In this document: positions 9,631-16,026 of the stretch, piece after piece
Position numbering within the stretch: position 1 is the stretch's first letter
Layout: the number at the start of each line of letters is the position of its first letter
Source: Alphaproteobacteria bacterium
Lineage (GTDB): Bacteria; Pseudomonadota; Alphaproteobacteria; ATCC43930; CGMCC-115725
Assembly: GCA_030041385.1 (NCBI GenBank)
Contig: JASHNY010000101.1
Coordinates: forward strand, 1 to 37,216
Direction of reading: 5' to 3'
DNA: 37,216 nt
Translations under genes and position numbers: made by a program
The notes under the pieces: generated by a model
Databases searched by the model: none
Seen by the model: the letters and a program-made list of their open reading frames with translations, nothing else
Told to the model about the DNA's origin: nothing

Positions 9631-9926
9631 GTGCGTTCCCTCCCTAAACCATAGAGACGAAGCGTTCAGGCACGACACGTGCAGACCGAAATTTGCTATT
9701 TTTGACAAGTCGTCCGCGGGTATTTACGCGCAGCCGCTGCGATCGGCGTTAAATAAAGGCCGATCGTAATGGAACAATCCGCTCCCGCGACGCCGCAAAC
9801 GCATCGCATCGCGCCTGTTGTTCTGACGATCGAGACCGGCTCGCTTTCTTGCCTGCGAGCCGCGATGGCGAAATCTACCACGTCTTGCCCGGTGCCGGCG
9901 ACTGACCAAAAGGTGAGCGGCGCGGC
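9631..9926. other. Intergenic stretch without a gene
   Basis: These 296 bases separate the methyltransferase start from the amidohydrolase stop. They contain a small A/T-rich patch (about 9688-9711, with tttgctatttttgac), unusual for this DNA. It could hold the promoter of the methyltransferase on the minus strand, but no convincing -35/-10 pair was found. No supported ORF or hairpin is present. Confidence 0.5.
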
Positions 9927-10916
9927 TCAGCAGCAGTCGCAGTCGATGTGAAAGATGCGCGCCGCATTGCCGCCGAGAATGGCGCTGCGCTCGGCCTGGG
10001 TCAGCGCCGTCTCGTCGACGATCCGGCACGGGTCGGGGTCGCCGATGCCAAACGGGAAATCGCTGCCGAGCACGATTTTGTCGGCGCCGGCGACATCGCA
10101 GAGAAAGCGCAGCGCGCGCGGCTCGAACATCACCGTGTCGAAATAGAGCCGACGAAACTCGGCCTCGGGGTCGGCGTAGTCGGCGTGGATCGCGCGGTTG
10201 CGCTTCAATCGCCCGAGCGCATAGGGCAATGCGCCGCCGGCATGCGACAAGACCAGATTCATCCCCGGGAACCGGGTCAGGTGACCGGAAAACAACAGCC
10301 GCGCCACCGCGATCGTCGTATCGGTCAGGCGCCCGACCGCGTTGACCAAATCGTAGCCGGCGAGCCGGTCGTCGCCGCAAATGTAATGCGGGTGCAGAAA
10401 GATCGCGGCGTTGCGCGCCGAGGCGACCTGCCAGAACGGGTCGAGCCCGGGATCGTCGAGATTGCCGCCGACCCCTTTCGGCTGGGTTGCGATCATCGCC
10501 CCGGCAAACCCGGCATCGAGCGCCTCTTCGAGCACTTTCGCGGCGAGCGCGCCATCCTGCAAGGGCACGGTGGCGAGCGGAACCAGCGCCCCGAGCGCGT
10601 CGGCGTCGCGCTTGATGTGCTCGTTGTAGAAACGCGCCCAGTCGGCGCCCTCCGCGCCCGGCAATTCGTAGCCGTAGACATCGGTCCAGCCGCCGACGAG
10701 CTGCCGGTCGATGCGCGCCTGCTGCAGCCAGCCGCGGCGCTGGCCGAGGTCGGAGAGGCGCGGCTGGATTGGCCGACCGGGCCCGCCGACGCCGAATTCC
10801 ATGCGCGGCGTCGGCCCGTCGCCGTGCAATTTGATCGAGGGGAACAGCCGCCTTTCGCTGCGCAATGCGTCGAGCAAGGTTCCCGGCACGACATGCGCAT
10901 GGGTGTCGATGATCAT
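9927..10916 (-). CDS. Metal-dependent amidohydrolase (amidohydrolase 2 / ACMSD-like)
   Basis: A 329-residue TIM-barrel hydrolase or decarboxylase. The metal site is visible: MIIDTHAHVVP (His6, His8), FLHPHYICGD (His175), LSHAGGALPYALGR (His225) and GSDFPFGIGDPD (Asp286). Relatives include aminocarboxymuconate-semialdehyde decarboxylase and gamma-resorcylate or OMPDC-type decarboxylases, commonly in aromatic catabolism; the substrate is unknown. AGGGGAAGAG precedes the ATG. The C-terminus ends FHIDCDCC, an unusual cysteine-rich tail. It lies 11 bases downstream of the alpha/beta hydrolase gene and is probably the last gene of a three-gene operon starting at 12483. Confidence 0.87.
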   Translation of the reverse strand: MIIDTHAHVVPGTLLDALRSERRLFPSIKLHGDGPTPRMEFGVGGPGRPIQPRLSDLGQRRGWLQQARIDRQLVGGWTDVYGYELPGAEGADWARFYNEHIKRDADALGALVPLATVPLQDGALAAKVLEEALDAGFAGAMIATQPKGVGGNLDDPGLDPFWQVASARNAAIFLHPHYICGDDRLAGYDLVNAVGRLTDTTIAVARLLFSGHLTRFPGMNLVLSHAGGALPYALGRLKRNRAIHADYADPEAEFRRLYFDTVMFEPRALRFLCDVAGADKIVLGSDFPFGIGDPDPCRIVDETALTQAERSAILGGNAARIFHIDCDCC

Positions 10917-10927
10917 TCTCTCTTCCC

Positions 10928-11962
10928 CTATCTCAAGCTGGTGCAGCCCGCTTCGCCGAACAATGCGGCCCGCCCGCACGGCGAATCGAACACCTTTCGG
11001 GCATTGTGCGCCGCCCCCGGCACCTCGGCCAATTTCTGGTTGAGGATCGCACCGTCGCGCGTCTGCATCGCCCGGAAATAGGCGATGCCGCGGGCCAGGC
11101 GGGTCGGCCCCTCGGCCTCGGCGGCGCAGGATTGGTCGAGAAAGCGGTGGTGCGGATCGGTATCCGCGGCGCCCAGCAGGTAGACCACGTCGCGCCGCGC
11201 ATAGCGCTGTTCCAGCGCCGGCGGGCCGTCGTGCAAAGCGGCGGCGACATAGGGCGGCAATTCACCGGCGAAGCCGTATTTCCAGCGGCCGTATTGCGGG
11301 CAGTCGGCGGCGCCGGCAAAGGCGCCGAGCGCGCCATCGGCCTGCGGCCGCGCATCGCTGAAATAGACGTAGGAAGACGGGCTGGCGACGACGTAGCGCA
11401 GGCTGACGCCCTGCGGCAATGCCGCCTCGCCGTTGCCGACCACGGCATAGCGCTGCACCAATTGCCCGCCCGCGGAAAACCCGGCGAGCACGACCTGCGA
11501 CAGGTTGGGCAGCGTCGCGCGGCTGCCGAGCCGGGCGAGCAAGGCGTCGAGCGCATCGAAAGCGCTGAGCGGCGCCGGTCCCTCGGCCGGCCAGCCGCCC
11601 GACCAGGCGCCGCGGCTCCAGCGCAAGACCGACCCCGGCAGCCGGTGTGCCGCGATGTCCTCGACCGCGAGGAATTGCGGCGCCACGATCAGCGTGCCGG
11701 CGGGGGCCAGCGCCTCAATCCAGCGGGCGTAATCGGCGGCGTTGCGCTCGTAGCCGTGCACGATGACCACGGCGCGGCGGATTTGCGGCAACGGGCGCGA
11801 CCAGTCCGGCGACACCGATACCGGCAACTCCCCGCTGCCGACCGGCAGCCGTGCGGCGGCGACGATTGCGACCGGCGGCGGCACCGGCACATCCGCGCCG
11901 GCGACGCCCGTCATCGCCGACAATGCGGCCGCGGCGGCGAGGATATGGCGGCGCGGGGTCAC
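10928..11962 (-). CDS. Secreted alpha/beta hydrolase-like protein
   Basis: A 344-residue protein. An apparent signal peptide covers residues 1-23 (RRHILAAAAALSAMTGVAGA). RAVVIVHGYERNAADY near residue 63 is the oxyanion strand, and VVLAGFSAGGQLVQRY carries a GxSxG nucleophile elbow with Ser163. A late PGAAHNARKVF could supply the catalytic histidine. It resembles uncharacterised esterase/hydrolase-like proteins of alphaproteobacteria, and export to the periplasm is inferred from the leader. The start is a GTG overlapping the stop of the upstream gene (GTGA), so translation is coupled. The product is therefore co-made with an EthD-like protein and an amidohydrolase. Confidence 0.8.
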   Translation of the reverse strand: MTPRRHILAAAAALSAMTGVAGADVPVPPPVAIVAAARLPVGSGELPVSVSPDWSRPLPQIRRAVVIVHGYERNAADYARWIEALAPAGTLIVAPQFLAVEDIAAHRLPGSVLRWSRGAWSGGWPAEGPAPLSAFDALDALLARLGSRATLPNLSQVVLAGFSAGGQLVQRYAVVGNGEAALPQGVSLRYVVASPSSYVYFSDARPQADGALGAFAGAADCPQYGRWKYGFAGELPPYVAAALHDGPPALEQRYARRDVVYLLGAADTDPHHRFLDQSCAAEAEGPTRLARGIAYFRAMQTRDGAILNQKLAEVPGAAHNARKVFDSPCGRAALFGEAGCTSLR

Positions 11963-12483
11963 GCGGCGCGGATCTTGCCGCTGATCGGGCGGTAGAGGCG
12001 GACGCGGTCGTCGCGCTGCGCACGGCCGCTCAGCGGCACCGGATCGTCGATGATCGCGAGGCCGCAGCGCGAGACCGAACGGTCGAGGCCGACGCCGTCG
12101 AGCCAGTCGATCGCGGCGCCGACGGGCAGATCGATTTCCGCCGCCGCGTCGCGCAATACCAGCAATACCCGGTCTTGCGGCACCTCCGGCGTCGCGTCGA
12201 GCCCGTCGAGCAGATTGCGGTGCCAGTTGCTTTGATGCTCGCGCCATTCGCCGACCGAGGCGGGACCGCCGCGGCTGCGATAGGCGGCGCTGTCGAACAA
12301 GGCGGCCGAGGCAACCTCGTGCAGGGCAAGGTAGGGCGAGGGGTTGGGCACGATCGCCTTGAACCGCTGCGAGGCGCGGAACCCGGGCACGGTCAGCAAC
12401 ACCCCGATATGCGCCAGGTACCACGCGTTCCATTCGGCCTCGCGGGCCTTGTCGCGGAAATCCATCTCGACCATGTAGATCAT
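11959..12483 (-). CDS. EthD-like dimeric alpha/beta-barrel protein
   Basis: A 174-residue cytosolic protein. The opening MIYMVEMDFRDKAREAEWNAW, then HIGVLLTVPGFRASQRFKA and PYLALHEVASAALFDS, follow the ferredoxin-like pattern seen in EthD, YCII and monooxygenase-like small proteins of degradation clusters. REHQSNWHRNLLDGL follows near residue 85. The C-terminal third is a second, less conserved half. I know of no defined activity. GGGAGGG sits just before the ATG, a strong ribosome site. It heads a minus-strand set and is divergent from the flavin monooxygenase at 12688, with a 204-bp shared control region. Confidence 0.72.
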   Translation of the reverse strand: MIYMVEMDFRDKAREAEWNAWYLAHIGVLLTVPGFRASQRFKAIVPNPSPYLALHEVASAALFDSAAYRSRGGPASVGEWREHQSNWHRNLLDGLDATPEVPQDRVLLVLRDAAAEIDLPVGAAIDWLDGVGLDRSVSRCGLAIIDDPVPLSGRAQRDDRVRLYRPISGKIRAA

Positions 12484-12595
12484 GCCGCCCTCCCGGCCGC
12501 GCCGCCGACGACTCATAGGCCACCGCCGCCCCGGAAATAAAGCGCCGTCATTCCCCGCGCTCAGTGCATGGGCTTCCCGCGCCGGCGGCTTTGAT

Positions 12596-12623
12596 TTGAT
12601 CCCGATGCAGTCGCACATATACG
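12596..12623 (+). promoter_or_regulatory. Candidate promoter of the monooxygenase operon
   Basis: TTGATC at 12596-12601, a 16-base spacer and TATACG at 12618-12623 form a reasonable sigma70-type pair (four of six matches each). They lie 64 bases before the ATG at 12688, in the divergent intergenic region. Little else in this GC-rich spacer is A/T-rich. This is a by-eye call. Confidence 0.35.
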
Positions 12624-12687
12624 ATCACGGGTTCACGGCCGGCGCGTGGCACTGGACGAAGCGCCGGCGAGCAAGAGAGGTGTCGCG

Positions 12688-13890
12688 ATGGCCGAGGCAA
12701 AAGCGGGTCGCCCCGGTGCGCCGCCGGACGTCGCCGAATTGACCGCCCGCGCCGAGGCGCTGGTTCCGGTCCTGCGCGAGCGGGCGGCGCGGGCCGAGGA
12801 ATTGCGCCGCCTGCCCGAGGAGACGATCGCCGATCTGCACCGCACCGGCCTGTTCCGCATATTGCAGCCGCGGCGGGTCGGCGGCAGCGAATTGCCGTTT
12901 CGCTCGATCGTCGAGCTGGTCGCGATCATCGGGGGCGGCTGCGGCTCGACCGCCTGGGTGCTGGCCAATCTGGCCGCGCATCACTGGCTGTTGGGGATGT
13001 GGCAGCAGCAGGCGCAGGATGAGATCTGGGGCGAAAATCCCGACAATCTGATCGGCTCGGCCCTGGTCTTTCCGCGCGGCCGAGCGCGCAAGGTGCCCGG
13101 CGGCTACCGGCTCAGCGGGCGCTGGCCGTTTTCGAGCGGGGTCGATTCGGCAAGCTGGAACATGATCGGGGCGATCGTCAACGACGAGGATTCCGGCGGC
13201 ACCCAGCCGCGCATTTTCCTGCTGCCGGCGAGCGACTACCAGGTCATCGACACCTGGCACGTGATCGGGTTGGCCGGAACCGGCAGCAAGGATGTCGCGG
13301 TCGAGGATGTGTTCGTCCCCGAATACCGTACCCTCGCCGTCGACCAGATCGCCGGCGGCCCCAACCCGGGCAGCACGGTCAACCCGGCAGTGCTGTACCA
13401 GTTGCCGGCGATCAGCCTGTTCGCGTTCTGCATCGCCGGGGTCTCGCTCGGCATCGCCCAGGGCGCGATCGCCCATTTCGCCGAGACCACGCGTACCCGG
13501 CTGAGCGCCTATACCGGCCGCAACCTTGCCGATTTCAACACGTTGCAGGTTCACCTCGCGGAGGCGGCGGCCTATGCCGATGCGGCGCGGGCGATCATGC
13601 TCGGCGATTGCGACGAGGCCACCCGCATCGTCGGCGAAGGGGCGATGCCCCAGCTCGAACAGCGCGCCCGCTATCGCCGCGACGGCGCCTTTGCCGCGAC
13701 CATGTGCACGAAGGCGGTCGATCTGCTATTCACCGCCACGGGGGGCGGCGCGATTTATGCACGGCATCCGCTGCAGCGCGCGTTTCGCGACATTCATGCC
13801 GCCAACGCCCATTACGTGCTGAACTGGGACATCAACGGCGCGATGTACGGGCGCGTCGCCATGGGCCTGTCACCCGATGCGACGTTCTAG
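12688..13890 (+). CDS. Flavin-dependent monooxygenase, acyl-CoA dehydrogenase fold (HsaA/HpaB-like)
   Basis: A 400-residue protein. Its N-terminal helical domain carries LPEETIADLHRTGLFRILQP and RRVGGSELPF. GGGCGSTAWVLANLAAHH near residue 90 and GYRLSGRWPFSSGVD near residue 145 are typical of group D flavin monooxygenases, which take reduced flavin from a separate reductase to hydroxylate aromatic rings. The C-terminal part is an acyl-CoA-dehydrogenase type 2 domain with GGGAIYARHPLQRAFRD near residue 355. The matching flavin reductase is the next gene. The aromatic or other substrate is unknown. AGAGAGG precedes the ATG; the frame upstream of this ATG is not needed. Confidence 0.88.
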   Translation: MAEAKAGRPGAPPDVAELTARAEALVPVLRERAARAEELRRLPEETIADLHRTGLFRILQPRRVGGSELPFRSIVELVAIIGGGCGSTAWVLANLAAHHWLLGMWQQQAQDEIWGENPDNLIGSALVFPRGRARKVPGGYRLSGRWPFSSGVDSASWNMIGAIVNDEDSGGTQPRIFLLPASDYQVIDTWHVIGLAGTGSKDVAVEDVFVPEYRTLAVDQIAGGPNPGSTVNPAVLYQLPAISLFAFCIAGVSLGIAQGAIAHFAETTRTRLSAYTGRNLADFNTLQVHLAEAAAYADAARAIMLGDCDEATRIVGEGAMPQLEQRARYRRDGAFAATMCTKAVDLLFTATGGGAIYARHPLQRAFRDIHAANAHYVLNWDINGAMYGRVAMGLSPDATF

Positions 13891-13918
13891 GAAAACTCGG
13901 GCCAGGGAAACTCGGGAA

Positions 13919-14497
13919 ATGACCTTGTCGGAAGACCTTGCCAGAGACGCTCCAGTGTCGGCGGAATTCCTCAGCAGCCACAACGCGGTGGTGCACAGCA
14001 CCTCGGCCGAGGGCTTCAATGCGCGCGAGTTGCGCAATGCGCTCGGCGCCTTCGCCACCGGCGTCACGATCATCACGACGCGCAGCCGCGACGGCAAATT
14101 GCACGGCATGACCGCGAATTCGTTCACCTCGGTATCGTTGACCCCGCCCCTGGTGCTGTGGAGCAGCTCGCTCTATGCGCAAAGCCTCCCGGCATTCCAG
14201 GAAGGCGGGCATTTCGTCGTCAATATCCTGGCCTACGACCAGATCGAATTGTCGAACAAGTTCGCCAAGCAGAGCGACGACAAGTTCCTTGATGTCGAGC
14301 ATGTCATTCCCGACAGCGGGGCACCGATCATCGTCGGCGCCGCGGCGCATTTCGAGTGCCGCAACGAATTCCGCCATTACGGCGGCGACCACATCATCTT
14401 CATCGGCCATGTCGAGCGTTTTGCCTATACCGACAAGCCGGTGCTGATGTTCTGCCGCGGCAAATACGTGCGCGGCGAACCGATCCTGCAGAGCTAG
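13919..14497 (+). CDS. Flavin reductase (FMN-binding split-barrel, HpaC/HsaB-like)
   Basis: A 192-residue protein. FNARELRNALGAFATGVTI near residues 36-54 and HGMTANSFTSVSLTPP near residues 66-81 are the conserved flavin-binding parts of the NAD(P)H:FMN oxidoreductase family. FVVNILAYDQIELSNKFA follows. It should supply FMNH2 or FADH2 to the oxygenase encoded 28 bases upstream, making a two-component system. The first 35 residues extend beyond the usual family N-terminus. The ATG follows a GGGAAACTCGGGAA stretch that could serve as a ribosome site. Confidence 0.9.
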   Translation: MTLSEDLARDAPVSAEFLSSHNAVVHSTSAEGFNARELRNALGAFATGVTIITTRSRDGKLHGMTANSFTSVSLTPPLVLWSSSLYAQSLPAFQEGGHFVVNILAYDQIELSNKFAKQSDDKFLDVEHVIPDSGAPIIVGAAAHFECRNEFRHYGGDHIIFIGHVERFAYTDKPVLMFCRGKYVRGEPILQS

Positions 14498-14510
14498 CGT
14501 GAGGACCGAA

Positions 14511-15401
14511 ATGCTGTCGCCGAGCCAAATCGCCGCTTATCAGCGCGACGGGGTGATCGTCGTGCCCGATGTCTTCTCGGCGGCGGAGATCGCCGAACTG
14601 CGCCGGGTCACCGATGGGTTCGTGGCGCGCGCCGCCAAGATTGCCGCCAACGACGACATCTACGACCTCGAAGACAGCCACTCGGCGAGGGAGCCGCGGG
14701 TGCGGCGGATCAAGACCCCGCATGCGTGGGACGACGCCTATTTCCGCGCCAGCCGTCATCCCGGGATCGTCGCGATCCTCAAGGATTTATGGGGCACGGT
14801 GCGGTTCGACACCGGCAAGCTCAACATGAAATCGGCGGGCTACGGCGCGCCGATCGAATGGCATCAGGACTGGGCGTTCTATCCGCATACCAACGACGAT
14901 CTCGCCGCGGTCGGGATCATGATCGACGACATGACCGAGGAGAACGGCCCGATGCTGGTCGTGCCGGGCAGTCATCGCGGCGCGATCCTCGACCATCACG
15001 GGCCGGACGGGCGGTTTTGCGGCGCGATCGACCCGCAAGACCCGGCGCTCGACATCTCGGGCGCGGTGCCGTGCCTCGGCAAGGCCGGTTCGGTGACCGT
15101 GCACCATGTCCGCGCGGTGCACGGCTCCGCCACCAATTTGTCCGGCGCTGAACGGCGGTTTCTGCTCTACCAGTACCGCGCCGCGGACGCCTGGCCGCTG
15201 TTGGGCTTCAAGGACGGGATCGGGAAGTTCGACGAGTTGCTGCTCGCCGGCGAGCCGAGCAATACGCCGCGGCTGAGCGCGGTGCCGGTGCGCCTGCCCT
15301 TGCCGCCGGCCGAGCACCAGGGCTCGATCTACGAGAACCAGCGCGCCACCGGCCGCCGCTTTTTCGCCCCGCCGGAAGCCGCCAAGGTGGCGGCGGAGTA
15401 G
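14511..15401 (+). CDS. Phytanoyl-CoA dioxygenase family (PhyH) Fe(II)/2-oxoglutarate oxygenase
   Basis: A 296-residue double-stranded beta-helix oxygenase. EWHQDWAF gives the iron ligands His118 and Asp120. VHHVRAVHGSATN gives the distal His204, and Arg216 in the following ERRFLLYQY is well placed for 2-oxoglutarate. GPMLVVPGSHRG is the usual link between strands. Family members hydroxylate aliphatic positions of fatty acyl-CoAs, alkyl-amino acids or secondary metabolites; the substrate is unknown. The ATG at 14511 is chosen because GAGGA lies seven bases before it. A GTG at 14499 would add four residues. It follows the flavin reductase by 13 bases and completes a three-oxygenase-component operon. 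Confidence 0.88.
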   Translation: MLSPSQIAAYQRDGVIVVPDVFSAAEIAELRRVTDGFVARAAKIAANDDIYDLEDSHSAREPRVRRIKTPHAWDDAYFRASRHPGIVAILKDLWGTVRFDTGKLNMKSAGYGAPIEWHQDWAFYPHTNDDLAAVGIMIDDMTEENGPMLVVPGSHRGAILDHHGPDGRFCGAIDPQDPALDISGAVPCLGKAGSVTVHHVRAVHGSATNLSGAERRFLLYQYRAADAWPLLGFKDGIGKFDELLLAGEPSNTPRLSAVPVRLPLPPAEHQGSIYENQRATGRRFFAPPEAAKVAAE

Positions 15402-15429
15402 GGAAGAACACTCGGGAATTTGTCGTTCC

Positions 15430-15502
15430 GGCCCAGGAGCGGGGCATCCGACCCGAGGAGCGCGGGCATCCGACCCGAGGAGCGCGGGCGTCCCGCCCGC
15501 AA
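15430..15502. repeat. Short direct-repeat run of about 21 bp
   Basis: The 317-base gap 15402-15718 holds no gene and is filled with repeats. The first run has two copies of gcatccgacccgaggagcg followed by a variant ending in gggcgtcccgcccgc. The units are degraded relatives of the GC-rich palindrome found intact at 15621-15710. Confidence 0.65.
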
Positions 15503-15528
15503 CTTTTGTTCGCTGAGCTTCAGCCAGC

Positions 15529-15591
15529 GTCATTGCCACGCCCTGCGGGCCGCGTCCCCGCGGGTCGAGCCGGCTTGCTGCTCGCAATGAC
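15529..15591. repeat. GTCATTGC...GCAATGAC palindromic element (63 bp)
   Basis: The ends GTCATTGC (15529-15536) and GCAATGAC (15584-15591) are perfect 8-bp inverted repeats enclosing a GC-rich core. Elements with the same ends occur at 31543-31643 and 32683-32765, each with a different core length. Confidence 0.7.
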
Positions 15592-15620
15592 AATTCGGAT
15601 CGAGTGAGGCTCGCGTCGTT

Positions 15621-15710
15621 GCGGGCGGGACGCCCGCGCTCCATTAGCCCCGATGCGGGCGCGACGCCCGCGCTCCATTAGCCCCGATGCGGGCGGGACG
15701 CCCGCGCTCC
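15621..15710. repeat. Tandem 34-bp palindrome-containing repeat, two and a half copies
   Basis: Units start at 15621, 15655 and 15689, the last cut to 22 bases. Each opens with GCGGGCGGGACGCCCGC (a 7-bp stem and 3-base loop; one base differs in the middle copy) and continues gctccattagccccgat. The array ends eight bases before the stop of the minus-strand MoaD-like gene, so the hairpins lie at its 3' end. Confidence 0.8.
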
Positions 15711-15718
15711 GGTTCGGC

Positions 15719-15991
15719 TCAGCCGCCTTCCAGCTTTGGGATGAAGAACACCTCGGCGCCCTCCCGCAATTTCTGGAAATAGCCGGGCTGGTCGTGGATC
15801 TCGCCGTCGATGGCGACGGTGGTCTCCTCTTCGAGGTGTTCGCCGAGGCCGGGATACATCGCGTCCAATGCCCGAATGACCTCGCGCATGCTCGAGGCCG
15901 CAATCTCGAAGTCGCGCTTGCCGCCGGTATAGCGCCGGCTGAAGCCGTTCGACAGCGAGACCGAAACCCGCGCGGCGGTCGTCTCAGGCAT
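15719..15991 (-). CDS. MoaD/ThiS-like sulfur-carrier protein
   Basis: A 90-residue beta-grasp protein ending EVFFIPKLEGG, the exposed di-glycine tail that MoaD and ThiS need for adenylation and thiocarboxylation. The middle contains REVIRALDAMYPGLGEHLEE. MoaD supplies sulfur to make molybdopterin. This gene follows the molybdenum hydroxylase large subunit by 35 bases on the same strand, which suggests service to that enzyme's cofactor rather than thiamine synthesis. No MoaE, MoeB or other cofactor gene is in the window. The start at 15991 (ATG) is the only one that keeps it clear of the upstream gene. Confidence 0.8.
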   Translation of the reverse strand: MPETTAARVSVSLSNGFSRRYTGGKRDFEIAASSMREVIRALDAMYPGLGEHLEEETTVAIDGEIHDQPGYFQKLREGAEVFFIPKLEGG

Positions 15992-16026
15992 CGGCCGATC
16001 GGTCCGCGGCCTCGGCCACCGCCCGC

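Noticed and set aside
9769-9951. Sixty-codon frame in the gap before the amidohydrolase
   Set aside because: It has no ribosome site and low-complexity Gln/Ser/Ala content, and it overlaps the end of the amidohydrolase.
15430-15710. Possible CRISPR array
   Set aside because: Repeats are adjacent with no unique spacers, unit lengths vary (21 and 34 bp), and there are no cas genes.
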